Below, one piece after another: positions 20,231 to 28,257 of a DNA stretch of 64,000 nucleotides. The position numbers were made by a program, and so were the translations under genes. Under the pieces are notes generated by a model, which was not told where the DNA came from, searched no databases, and was given only the letters and a program-made list of their open reading frames with translations. Positions within the stretch are counted from its first letter, which is position 1. The number at the start of each line of letters is the position of its first letter. Source of the stretch: Algoriphagus aquimarinus (GTDB lineage Bacteria; Bacteroidota; Bacteroidia; Cytophagales; Cyclobacteriaceae); contig NZ_FOKK01000007.1 in NCBI RefSeq assembly GCF_900112005.1, positions 210,831 through 274,830 of the forward strand. The letters are read 5' to 3'.

Positions 20231-20572
20231 ATGAATACCCAAACTTTTGTATTAATCTGTGATCTGAAAGATGAGGAGGAAGCAATTCAGGCTTATGTGG
20301 AATGTCATAAAGCTGTTGCGCCAGCCATCATCCAGAGCCTTCATGATTCCGGGATTTTGGAGATGAGCATCTATCGATGGCGCCACAGACTGACCATGAT
20401 ACTGGTTGGGGATGAAAACTTTACATTCGAAAAGAAAGCCGCCTTGGACAATGCCAATGAGAAAGTGCAGGAATGGGAAGCTTTTCTCGGTCAATACCAA
20501 ACCAATTTACCAGGCACACCTGATAACTGGCGCTGGCAGCTAACAGACAAAATTTTTGATTTTCACGCCTAA
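20231..20572 (+). CDS. L-rhamnose/L-fucose mutarotase-family protein (RhaM type)
   Basis: 113 residues from ATG 20231; an in-frame GTG at 20189 would add 14 polar residues not typical of the family. The dimeric ferredoxin-like fold of the PF05336 mutarotases is recognisable in CHKAVAPAIIQSLHDSGI, EMSIYRWRHRLTMIL and a W-rich tail. Such proteins interconvert sugar anomers, supplying the anomer used by the dehydrogenase. Placed just after fucP, it most likely acts on L-fucose. Confidence 0.85.
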   Translation: MNTQTFVLICDLKDEEEAIQAYVECHKAVAPAIIQSLHDSGILEMSIYRWRHRLTMILVGDENFTFEKKAALDNANEKVQEWEAFLGQYQTNLPGTPDNWRWQLTDKIFDFHA

Positions 20573-20581
20573 AATAACCTA

Positions 20582-21499
20582 ATGAAAAAGTTAATACTAG
20601 CACTCAGTTTGACTATGATTAGCATTCTCGTAAATGCACAAGAAATCATCCTTCCGCTTTGGGAAGGCACTCCACCACTTCAGAAAGACATGGGGTTGGA
20701 GGAAAAAGCGGTGGAAGAAGGCATTATCAGAATTGAAAATGTACAGATCCCCCAGATTGAAGTTTTCCTTCCAAGTAAGCAAATGCGGACTGGCCAAGCT
20801 GTAGTGATTTTCCCTGGAGGCGGCTATCATATTTTAGCGTATGATTGGGAAGGAAGAGACTTCGCCAAGTGGCTAAACACACAAGGGATCGTGGGAATCG
20901 TAGTGAAATACAGACTTCCTGACTCCAAGTCCCTGACTGATGCTAAGGAGGTTCCTTTGCTTGATGCACAGCGAGCTGTTCGTCTAGTGAGACATCATTC
21001 GGAAGAATGGAAAATCGACCCAGCAAGGGTTGGTGTCATGGGCTTCTCTGCCGGAGGACATCTGGCTTCTACTGTCAGCACGCAGTATGCGCATGAAGTA
21101 GATAGACCGAAAGATGCTATAGACGCACTTTCTGCCCGTCCTGATTTCTCAATACTCGCCTATCCAGTGATTTCTTTTCGTGATGCAGCAGCGCATTCGG
21201 GTTCTAGAAAAAATCTAATCGGTGCTGATGCCAGTCAGGAATTGATTGATCGTTTCTCTAGTGAACTGAATGTAACAGCTGAGACACCTCCAACTTTCTT
21301 GGTACATGCTCAGGATGACGGCGGAGTTCCTATCGAGAACAGTTTCCTTTACTACAAAGCCCTCAATGCTAACAAGGTACCTGCTTCATTACATATCTAT
21401 CCAAAAGGCGGACACGGTTTCGGTTTTGGCTTAGGAAAAGGTCCTGTGGATGGTTGGAGAGAGGTGTTGTTGGATTGGATGAAAACAGTTGGGCAGTGA
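20582..21499 (+). CDS. Exported alpha/beta hydrolase (acetyl-xylan-esterase-like)
   Basis: 305 residues with a signal peptide (MKKLILALSLTMISILVNAQ). The oxyanion region VIFPGGGYHILAYDWEG, nucleophile elbow GFSAGGHLAS, acid in VHAQDDGGVP and catalytic His in GGHGFGFG are those of the BD-FAE/acetyl-xylan esterase group. It starts 9 bases after the mutarotase. It may remove acetyl groups from fucose-containing polysaccharides outside the cell, providing substrate for the operon; that link is inferred. Confidence 0.83.
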   Translation: MKKLILALSLTMISILVNAQEIILPLWEGTPPLQKDMGLEEKAVEEGIIRIENVQIPQIEVFLPSKQMRTGQAVVIFPGGGYHILAYDWEGRDFAKWLNTQGIVGIVVKYRLPDSKSLTDAKEVPLLDAQRAVRLVRHHSEEWKIDPARVGVMGFSAGGHLASTVSTQYAHEVDRPKDAIDALSARPDFSILAYPVISFRDAAAHSGSRKNLIGADASQELIDRFSSELNVTAETPPTFLVHAQDDGGVPIENSFLYYKALNANKVPASLHIYPKGGHGFGFGLGKGPVDGWREVLLDWMKTVGQ

Positions 21500-21672
21500 G
21501 CAGTGAGTGAAGGCTGGTTATGGGTTCTTAGTTGTTGGTTGGCTGAATTAAGTTTCCAGTAATTAATCTAAAACTATCAAATTGAGTGCAAAAAAGGGCA
21601 TTAAGATAGCCTTACTGATTACTTAAACTGTCAATACAATATTTCAATTTTAAAATCTTTCAATCTGAAAAA

Positions 21673-22362
21673 ATGATCAAAGTAATAGCCTTTGATGCGG
21701 ACGATACTCTGTGGGTCAACGAGCCATTTTTTCGCGAAGCAGAAGAGGAATTCGCGCGTTTGATGGAAGCTTTTATGCCTAGGCATAGTGTCATCAAGGA
21801 GGTTTACCAAACAGAAATAGACAATCTTGGCCGATATGGCTACGGTATCAAAGGCTTTATCCTATCCATGATTCAGACTGCTTTACGTATTTCTGATCAT
21901 AAAATCCCCGTCACCTTTATCGACAAAATATTGGAAATCGGATACGATATGATGGAAAAACCAGTAGAAATTCTACCTGGAGTAGAAGAGGTACTCGCTG
22001 AGTTGCAGGACGATTATCGACTTGTGATGGCCACCAAGGGAGATCTGGTGGATCAAGAGAAGAAGCTAAAGAAGTCAGGTTTGGATCATTATTTCCATCA
22101 TATAGAAATCATGAGTGAAAAGAAGGAAGCAGATTTCGCAAAGCTAATCCGCCATCTTGATGTCGTTCCTGAGGAATTTTTGATGATGGGAAATAGTTTG
22201 AAATCAGACGTACTTCCAGTGCTGGAACTCGGCGGACACGCGATCCATATTCCTTTTCATACGACCTGGGAGCATGAGATGATACAACATGAGGTCGAGC
22301 ATGACAATTTCTACCAAGCTGAGCACATCGCTCAGGTGGTGGAAATGATAAAAGGAATGTAA
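21673..22362 (+). CDS. HAD-superfamily hydrolase
   Basis: 229 residues. Motif I is FDADDTLW, motif II lies in VMATKGD and motifs III/IV in MGNSLKSDVLPVLELGG. The helical cap after motif I places it among haloacid-dehalogenase-like phosphatases. The substrate cannot be told. It is convergent with the ABC exporter gene; an 18-copy heptamer array fills most of the space between them. Confidence 0.85.
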   Translation: MIKVIAFDADDTLWVNEPFFREAEEEFARLMEAFMPRHSVIKEVYQTEIDNLGRYGYGIKGFILSMIQTALRISDHKIPVTFIDKILEIGYDMMEKPVEILPGVEEVLAELQDDYRLVMATKGDLVDQEKKLKKSGLDHYFHHIEIMSEKKEADFAKLIRHLDVVPEEFLMMGNSLKSDVLPVLELGGHAIHIPFHTTWEHEMIQHEVEHDNFYQAEHIAQVVEMIKGM

Positions 22363-22390
22363 AGATATGGGAATTCGGAATTGAGGTTTC

Positions 22391-22516
22391 GGTCTCCAGT
22401 CTTCCGTCTTCCGTCTCCGGTCTCCCGTCTCCGGTCTTCCGTCTCCCGTCTCCTGTCTTCCGTCTCCGGTCTTCCGTCTCCCGTCTCCTGTCTTCCGTCT
22501 CCCGTCTCCGGTCTTT
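22391..22516. repeat. Heptamer tandem array, 18 exact-length copies of NGTCTYC
   Basis: The 126 bases divide without a single indel into 18 units such as GGTCTCC, CGTCTTC, CGTCTCC and TGTCTTC. Positions 2-5 (GTCT) are invariant; position 1 varies (G, C, A, T), position 6 is C or T and position 7 is C except in the last unit (T). The array ends one base before the stop codon of the minus-strand ABC exporter. On the minus strand it reads as GRAGACN repeats. Confidence 0.9.
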
Positions 22517-22517
22517 T

Positions 22518-24263
22518 TTAAATCCTCGACTGATACGTGTACAACTGATAATACCTTCCTTCCAAGGCAATCAACTCATCGTGCTTGCCCCGCTCTACGA
22601 TATTACCTTTTTCAACTACCAAAATCTGATCTGCCTGACGAATCGTACTCAATCGGTGAGCAATCACGAAGGTTGTTCTGCCTTTCATCAATTCCTTCAA
22701 ACTTGCCTGAATCAAAGTCTCAGACTCTGTATCCAGATTGGAAGTAGCTTCATCAAGTATCAAAATTCTCGGGTCCGCCAAGATCGCTCTGGCAATCGCT
22801 ATACGCTGCCGTTGTCCGCCGGAGAGCTTCACTCCTCTTTCTCCGATTAACGTATCCAAACCATCCTCAAATCGATCCGTGAACTCTTGTACATGAGCTG
22901 CAACTACTGATTTCTGTAAATCCTCCTCGCTCGCATCTGGTCTTGGAAATAGAATGTTCTCTCGGATCGTCCCTTCAAACAGGAAATCATCCTGTAACAC
23001 TACGCCAAGTCTAGAGCGAAATGAATCCAAAGTCACCGTCTGCAGATCGTTGCCATCTAAAGTAATTTTACCCGAATCAGGATTCAAAAAAGTAGCAGCA
23101 AGTCCTGCTATGGTTGTTTTCCCAGAACCGGAAGTTCCTACCAAAGCAGTCACCGAACCTGCCGGTGCGTTAAAACTCACTCCTTTGATCACTTCCTTAT
23201 CTTCCTCGTAGGCAAAAGACACATTGTCAAAAACTATATCTCCACGAAATTCCTTCAAAGCCAACGTTCTGGTGCGATCATCAGCCTCCAGCGGAGTATT
23301 CATGATTTCTTCTGTACGATCCAGACCTGCAAAAGCCTCGGTAAGCTGAGAGCCTATATTGGACATCTGCACGATCGGTGCGATCATAAAACCTAAGTAA
23401 AGGGTGAAAGCAAGGAAGTCTCCAAAAGTCATATCCCCTTGCATAATCATATAGCCACCCATTCCCATAATCCCAGCGGATGCCAAACCCAAAAGCAAAG
23501 CTCCTGCTGAAGTCACAAAACTAGTAGCGGTCAAACTTGCCTTTACATTCTGAAAAAGCTCATCTACCCCCTTAGCAAAAGTATTGATCTCCTGCTGCTC
23601 GGCATTGAAACCCTTGATTACCCGGATTCCCCCAAGTGTCTCAGTCAATCTACCAGTCACCTGCGCATTGATTTTGCCGCGCTCACGGAATATTGGTCTG
23701 ATTTTGCTAAACGCTTTCAAAGACACCAATCCAAAAACCACCACGGGAAGCAACACATAAAGCGTCATCATCGGGCTGATGCTTATCAAAAGGAATAGGG
23801 AAATCACTGCTGTCAAGATCCCTCCTATCATTTGTGCGAAGCCTGTTCCAACCAAGTTCCGAACTCCCTCCACATCGGTCATAATTCTGGACACCAGCTC
23901 GCCCGTTTTCGCATTGTCGAAGAAGCGAATCGGGAGCTTGATAATATGTGCCTGAACCTGAGATCTTAACTTGGAAATGAGGTTTTGAGCCTCTACGCTA
24001 AGTATCTGGGTCAATGCATAGGATGTAACCGACTGCACTACTATCGCCAAAACCACGCCTCCGATCAACCACTTCAGCATGGTCAAATCATTGGAAGGAA
24101 TCACGTCATCTATCAAGATTTTACTCGCTCCAGGCAGCACCAAACTTGCCAAGCGGGAGATCACAATCAAAAATAACCCTAAAAATAAATGCTTTCTCCT
24201 AGGCCAAATAATCGTCTTAAAGACCTGACCCATGGTCACTTTGCGCTCTGCTTTCTTAGCCAT
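22518..24263 (-). CDS. ABC exporter, fused permease and ATPase (MsbA-like)
   Basis: 581 residues. Six membrane helices (about 20-310) precede the nucleotide-binding domain with Walker A GTSGSGKTT, Q loop VLQDDFLF, signature KLSGGQRQR, Walker B ILILDEATSNLD and the H loop VIAHRLSTI. It works as a homodimer and exports a lipid, peptide or drug; MsbA-type lipid A flipping is possible but cannot be shown. Its 3' end abuts the heptamer repeat array. Stop is TAA at 22518-22520. Confidence 0.93.
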   Translation of the reverse strand: MAKKAERKVTMGQVFKTIIWPRRKHLFLGLFLIVISRLASLVLPGASKILIDDVIPSNDLTMLKWLIGGVVLAIVVQSVTSYALTQILSVEAQNLISKLRSQVQAHIIKLPIRFFDNAKTGELVSRIMTDVEGVRNLVGTGFAQMIGGILTAVISLFLLISISPMMTLYVLLPVVVFGLVSLKAFSKIRPIFRERGKINAQVTGRLTETLGGIRVIKGFNAEQQEINTFAKGVDELFQNVKASLTATSFVTSAGALLLGLASAGIMGMGGYMIMQGDMTFGDFLAFTLYLGFMIAPIVQMSNIGSQLTEAFAGLDRTEEIMNTPLEADDRTRTLALKEFRGDIVFDNVSFAYEEDKEVIKGVSFNAPAGSVTALVGTSGSGKTTIAGLAATFLNPDSGKITLDGNDLQTVTLDSFRSRLGVVLQDDFLFEGTIRENILFPRPDASEEDLQKSVVAAHVQEFTDRFEDGLDTLIGERGVKLSGGQRQRIAIARAILADPRILILDEATSNLDTESETLIQASLKELMKGRTTFVIAHRLSTIRQADQILVVEKGNIVERGKHDELIALEGRYYQLYTYQSRI

Positions 24264-24451
24264 GAAATAGTATGTTAAGATTTGAAAACCCCATTATGGG
24301 CATGTCAGTTCCAAAAGGGGATGAAGTTAATTTGCTCTGCAATGATACTCCTACTTAAGACAAATCGACTCAGGATGAATTTTCTAATGACAAAATATTG
24401 CGGATATTAGCCCTATAGAGATATATACGAAACTTTTTATTTTTTTCAATT

Positions 24452-25825
24452 ATGCACTCCACTACAGTAGAAATTCGGGTTGCAGGCAGGAAAATCCTGC
24501 TGAAAATGCCTAAAAACGAGGCTGACTTGGACATTGTAAGAAGTCTAAAGTATAGTCGATGGAATAAAGAAAATTACTATTGGGAAATCTCCAACCATCC
24601 TGGAAATCTTGAAAAACTCAAACGATACTTTGTAGATCGGATCACTAAATTCGATGAAGAAAGTCAGACAGAGCACACAAACTTAGATACCACTGCTTTC
24701 GTACCAAGCAGAAATCAAGTTTTCATTAGTAAAGAAAAAGGAAAACTTAAACTACAATTTCAATTTCAGGAAGAATTGATCAAAGCAATCAAATCTATTC
24801 CCTATTATCGTTGGGACACCTCCAAAAAACAATGGACAGTTCCCTTTACTCAAAAGTTCGAAGATGAACTTAAGCAGAAAGTAGCCGACTTGGAGTTGGA
24901 ATTGATCTACCGCGAAGTAGAAAATGCAGGAGTGGAGAAAATACAACGATTAAACACCAAAGTATTTACAAAAACCTATCCAAAAGAATATCTCCATAAA
25001 TTAGAAGAACGACGCTATAGTCCCCAGACAATCAAAACGTACACCGCATTATTAACTGAATTCATCAATTTCTTCCCAGAGCAAGATTTAGATCAACTTA
25101 CAGACAAGGAAGTGACTGATTTTTCTAGGTACCTGGTCACCATACGCAAGGTATCCTCTTCCTACCAAAACCAGGCAATCAATGCAATCAAGTTCTATTT
25201 TGAGAAGGTAAAAAGTGGTCCAAGAAAATTTTATCACATTGACAGACCTCAGCGGGAAAAGGTTCTACCACAGGTATGTAGTGAAGAAGAAATAGTTAGT
25301 ATATTCAAGTCCACAGAAAACTTAAAACATCGGACAATTTTGATGACTATATATTCAGCAGGACTACGAATCAGTGAACTGATTAACCTAAAGATCGCCC
25401 ACATTGATTCTGACCGCATGCAAATCAGGGTTTTACAATCCAAAGGCAAGAAAGATCGATACACAGTCCTTTCTCAAAAAACCTTACTAATGCTGAGAGA
25501 ATATATTAGAATCTACAGGCCTCATCACTATTTGTTTGAAGGCCAGGGAAGCACTAGTCAAACGCCGCTACCTTATAGCTCGAGAAGTATCCAATCCTTC
25601 CTGAAGGCTTCGGTAACAAAAGCGGGCATTTCCAAAAATGTAACTGCCCATACCTTGCGTCATTCTTTTGCTACGCATCTTTTAGAACACGGAACAGACT
25701 TGAGATATATTCAAAATCTACTAGGTCATGAGAGTAGCAAGACAACCGAAATCTACACTCATATTACTACTAAGGGGTTTGATCAAATCATAAGTCCTCT
25801 GGATCAATTAAACTTAGATGACTAA
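24452..25825 (+). CDS. Tyrosine recombinase with tandem HARP-like N-terminal repeats; candidate cassette integrase
   Basis: 457 residues, longer than XerC/D (about 300) or IntI (about 320-340). Two N-terminal repeats look alike: residues 5-62 (LKYSRWNKENYYWEI) and 93-150 (IPYYRWDTSKKQWTVP), each a strand-helix-W/Y-rich hairpin recalling HARP domains of SMARCAL1-like helicases. A SAM-like core-binding domain follows (173-255). The catalytic set is complete: Arg306 (YSAGLRISEL), Lys331, His400 and Arg403 (AHTLRHSFATHL), His426 (LLGHE) and Tyr435 (IYTHI). No IntI-type extra segment is evident before the H-x-x-R box. It points toward, and sits 18 bases before, the first palindrome of the cassette array, so it is the obvious candidate for moving those units. 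Stop TAA 25823-25825. Confidence 0.85.
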   Translation: MHSTTVEIRVAGRKILLKMPKNEADLDIVRSLKYSRWNKENYYWEISNHPGNLEKLKRYFVDRITKFDEESQTEHTNLDTTAFVPSRNQVFISKEKGKLKLQFQFQEELIKAIKSIPYYRWDTSKKQWTVPFTQKFEDELKQKVADLELELIYREVENAGVEKIQRLNTKVFTKTYPKEYLHKLEERRYSPQTIKTYTALLTEFINFFPEQDLDQLTDKEVTDFSRYLVTIRKVSSSYQNQAINAIKFYFEKVKSGPRKFYHIDRPQREKVLPQVCSEEEIVSIFKSTENLKHRTILMTIYSAGLRISELINLKIAHIDSDRMQIRVLQSKGKKDRYTVLSQKTLLMLREYIRIYRPHHYLFEGQGSTSQTPLPYSSRSIQSFLKASVTKAGISKNVTAHTLRHSFATHLLEHGTDLRYIQNLLGHESSKTTEIYTHITTKGFDQIISPLDQLNLDD

Positions 25826-25843
25826 AGATAATTTAAAAATACC

Positions 25844-25915
25844 CGCAACTACCTTCGCAAGGCACACCTATTTGGATGCTTAGCGAAGGTAGTTGCGCAA
25901 ACAAAAACGTTAGGC
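25844..25915 (+). other. Entry-site-like palindrome between recombinase and first cassette (attI/attC-like)
   Basis: A perfect 15-bp inverted repeat (25844-25858 and 25883-25897, CGCAACTACCTTCGC and complement) with a 24-base spacer is followed by GCAAACAAAAACGTTAGGC. The closing GTTAGGC (25909-25915) fits the GTTRRRY core of integron sites, and CAAAAACGTT resembles the end of the site before the 28258 gene. There is no T run, so a plain terminator is unlikely. As the site next to the recombinase it may be the preferred insertion point. Confidence 0.6.
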
Positions 25916-25942
25916 TTTATTAAAAAAAAACAGAAAAACTAA

Positions 25943-26668
25943 ATGATTCCAACAACATTTATAAATTATTCAGCTGACACACTTGCCGAAACACAAGACG
26001 GATTAACAGGAAGTCGAATTGCCGAATACAGTGCAGCATATGCGATTGACTTCGACATCGAAATTCCTTATCCAGAATATCCATTTCCAGCAGATTTGCC
26101 CAATAAAAGAACCGCACTTCGAGAAAATTTAAAAGCGTTTAGTCCAGAACAACAGTTTAAAATCATAAAAGAACTATCTGAACTTCCCCATTTTGAAAAT
26201 AATGCAGGTGTAAAAAATTTAAGAATAAAATTAATCTCACGATATGGAGCATTAGGAGAAGGAAATGCAAAAGAAGAGATTAATGAATCTTTGGTTGAAG
26301 AGACACAGCATTGGCTCTCTGAATATCCTGAAGTTTTAAAACTTTACAATGACTGTTTAGAAAAGCACTCAAATGGAATACATCAAAGGAATTTATTGGA
26401 CGACTTGAGACTTTCATTGGAAACTTTGCTAAAAACTATTCTCGAAAATGGTAAATCGTTGGAAAATCAAATTGCGGAATTAGGCAAATTTATCAGTGAA
26501 CGAAACGGTTCTAAGGAATTGAATAATATGTTTCTAAAGCTAATTGACTACTTTTCTAAGTATCAAAATACTTATGTAAAGCATAATGACAATGTAAATG
26601 AAAATGAAGTAGAAATCATCATTGAAATGGCAAGTTCATTTATGAAATTTATAGTAAGAATAAAATAA
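25943..26668 (+). CDS. Cassette 1: hypothetical protein, possibly abortive-infection/HEPN-like
   Basis: 241 residues, not confidently recognised. The N-terminal 70 residues are Pro- and Tyr-rich (DIEIPYPEYPFPADLP). The C-terminal half is helical: LRLSLETLLKTILENGKSLENQ, then KYQNTYVKHNDNVNENEVEII. A helix, a K-H-N-D turn and a closing helix of this kind recall the C-terminal domains of abortive-infection and HEPN proteins, but the catalytic R-x4-6-H is not evident. The low-GC codon use differs from the flanking chromosomal genes. A defence role is a guess from fold pattern and cassette context. Confidence 0.55.
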   Translation: MIPTTFINYSADTLAETQDGLTGSRIAEYSAAYAIDFDIEIPYPEYPFPADLPNKRTALRENLKAFSPEQQFKIIKELSELPHFENNAGVKNLRIKLISRYGALGEGNAKEEINESLVEETQHWLSEYPEVLKLYNDCLEKHSNGIHQRNLLDDLRLSLETLLKTILENGKSLENQIAELGKFISERNGSKELNNMFLKLIDYFSKYQNTYVKHNDNVNENEVEIIIEMASSFMKFIVRIK

Positions 26669-26672
26669 CAAA

Positions 26673-26806
26673 GCCTAACAATGTATATAAAAAATAGGCG
26701 AAACAGTAGTAAAATCAAGGCTTTTGGCTTATGTCAAAGTTCGTGCTTAACCGAAAGTTTAGTGTTTCAAAATCGCCTACTTTTCATATACTCCCCGTTG
26801 TAGCAC
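26673..26806 (+). other. attC-like site, cassette 1/2 junction
   Basis: Opens with GCCTAAC (26673-26679), the complement of cassette 1's first bases, and closes with GTTGTAGCAC (26797-26806), which starts cassette 2. Inner arms 26684-26701 and 26773-26790 pair at 16 of 18 positions (TATATGAAAAGTAGGCGA type), leaving a loop of about 70 bases. No gene lies in the interval. Confidence 0.75.
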
Positions 26807-26831
26807 ATTAAAATAAAGCAAAGTGAAAAAA

Positions 26832-27305
26832 ATGAATACCTATCTGATAATTGGAACTATTGTATTAATCGGAGTAGTAATACTTTGTAGCTTTTATACC
26901 AGTCCAAAAGCAAAAAAAAGCAACATCGAAGAATCCAAAATTGAAGAAAAAGCTAGTGGAATTCAACAAGAAAAGCGGGTTTTAAAACTGACGGTAACCT
27001 CTGGTTTTGGTGGGGAAGAAAAAACTATTTCCGATAATGCAAATTCAGAGATAATTATAGAGAAAATGAAGTCAACCAACTGGAAAAAATTTCACGTTGT
27101 TCAATTAGAAGACATAAGTAGTAAAGGATTTAAAGCCTTACATGTCAGTGGGAGTTTTGAAGATGGATTGGCTTCGGGGCTGGTTACAGATGATGACCAC
27201 ATACTTATGACAAAATCAATAGAAACGGTTGATCAAATGATTGAAATACTTCTTGACTTTTTAAAAGGAGAAGATATTTGGCGGAATAAATATAAATACG
27301 AATAA
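26832..27305 (+). CDS. Cassette 2: hypothetical membrane-anchored protein
   Basis: 157 residues from ATG 26832 (a GTG at 26823 is in frame and would add V-K-K). One N-terminal hydrophobic helix (TYLIIGTIVLIGVVILCSF) acts as signal anchor or signal peptide. A Lys- and Glu-rich linker follows, then a compact domain of about 100 residues (KLTVTSGFGGEEKTI, MKSTNWKKFHVVQLED, GLVTDDDHILM). I do not recognise a family. The gene is bounded by cassette cores GTTGTAGCAC and GTGCTACAAC. Confidence 0.65.
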   Translation: MNTYLIIGTIVLIGVVILCSFYTSPKAKKSNIEESKIEEKASGIQQEKRVLKLTVTSGFGGEEKTISDNANSEIIIEKMKSTNWKKFHVVQLEDISSKGFKALHVSGSFEDGLASGLVTDDDHILMTKSIETVDQMIEILLDFLKGEDIWRNKYKYE

Positions 27306-27306
27306 C

Positions 27307-27363
27307 GTGCTACAACAGAACCTAAACTGCATCAAAACGCAGTTTAGCCAAGCCGTTATGCAC
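27307..27363 (+). other. attC-like site, cassette 2/3 junction
   Basis: Starts with GTGCTACAAC (27307-27316) and ends with GTTATGCAC (27355-27363). The centre is a perfect 9-bp hairpin CTAAACTGC/GCAGTTTAG (27322-27330 and 27339-27347) with an 8-base loop. The core part is nearly identical to the site at 31813-31869 after another cassette. Confidence 0.78.
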
Positions 27364-27391
27364 AATTTTAAAACGACCAACTAAATCACAA

Positions 27392-28105
27392 ATGGCTAAG
27401 ACTTTTTTACAAGCAGAATGGAAAAAATTAGCAATGGCAAATTATAAGGTTGACCCTAAACTGTTACTACCTTTTTTACCATTAAAAACAGAACTGGACT
27501 TTTGGAAAAACACTTGTTATGTTAGTCTCGTTGGTTTTATGTTCCAAGACACGAAAATAAAAGGTTTTAAAATTCCATTTCACACTGACTTTGAAGAAGT
27601 CAATCTTAGATTTTATGTCCGTTTTAAAGACAACGACAAATGGAAAAGAGGAGTTGTATTTATTAAAGAAATTGTTCCTAAGCACGCTTTGACATTTGTT
27701 GCAAATACAGTTTATGGTGAGAATTATGAAACAATGCCAATGGCACACAACTGGACCATAGACTCGGACAAACAAGTTATTGAATACAAATGGCGAAAAA
27801 AAACAAAGTGGCACTCAATTAAAGTCCAAACAGGACTTGACTTACTTGAAATAGATGAAGGTAGCGAAGAAGAATTTATAACTGAACATTATTGGGGCTA
27901 TACAAAAATTAATAACAGTAAAACATCTGAATATGGCGTTGAACATCCAAAGTGGTATGTTTATAAAACCGTTGACTATAACATAGATGTAAGCTTTGGC
28001 GACATTTATGGCCAGACTTTTAGTTTCTTAGACAATGTTAACCCGACATCAGTTTTTCTGGCTGAAGGCTCATTAATTGAGGTAAAAGACGGCAAGACAA
28101 TATGA
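27392..28105 (+). CDS. Cassette 3: DUF2071 family protein (YqjF-like)
   Basis: 237 residues matching the DUF2071 pattern: an opening segment FLQAEWKKLAMANYKVDP, then LLPFLPLKTELDFW, CYVSLVGFMFQDTK, NLRFYVRF and RGVVFIKEIVPKHAL, with a later EEEFITEHYWGYT. Many bacteria carry one copy; biochemical function is unknown, with a lipocalin- or acetoacetate-decarboxylase-like fold suggested for relatives. The 28-base leader between the cassette start and the ATG leaves little room for a promoter, so expression may depend on upstream transcription. Confidence 0.85.
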   Translation: MAKTFLQAEWKKLAMANYKVDPKLLLPFLPLKTELDFWKNTCYVSLVGFMFQDTKIKGFKIPFHTDFEEVNLRFYVRFKDNDKWKRGVVFIKEIVPKHALTFVANTVYGENYETMPMAHNWTIDSDKQVIEYKWRKKTKWHSIKVQTGLDLLEIDEGSEEEFITEHYWGYTKINNSKTSEYGVEHPKWYVYKTVDYNIDVSFGDIYGQTFSFLDNVNPTSVFLAEGSLIEVKDGKTI

Positions 28106-28113
28106 GAAAAACT

Positions 28114-28250
28114 GTGCATAACAGCGGTTTGGCAAAAGTGGCGGTTCAGTGCTTCGTATGACAGTTTTGTTGGTAAACAAACAGAAGTACTTCGTTTTAT
28201 CATTTATGCTGAAAATCGCCACCTTCGCCAAGCCGCAAAACGTTATATGC
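28114..28250 (+). other. attC-like site, cassette 3/4 junction
   Basis: Opens with GTGCATAAC (28114-28122) and closes with GTTATATGC (28242-28250). Arms 28124-28146 and 28214-28236 pair at 19 of 23 positions. It contains no gene and separates the DUF2071 gene from the next unit. Confidence 0.78.
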
Positions 28251-28257
28251 AATTAGA

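Noticed and set aside
22109..22570. Minus-strand frame coding RRETEDRRRKTGDG-like repeats
   Set aside because: The repeats are translation of the 7-bp heptamer array; the rest is antisense to the HAD gene.
25844..25897. Rho-independent terminator of the recombinase gene
   Set aside because: The stem is strong but the 24-base loop is long and no T run follows on either strand; the trailing CAAAAACGTTAGGC matches cassette sites.
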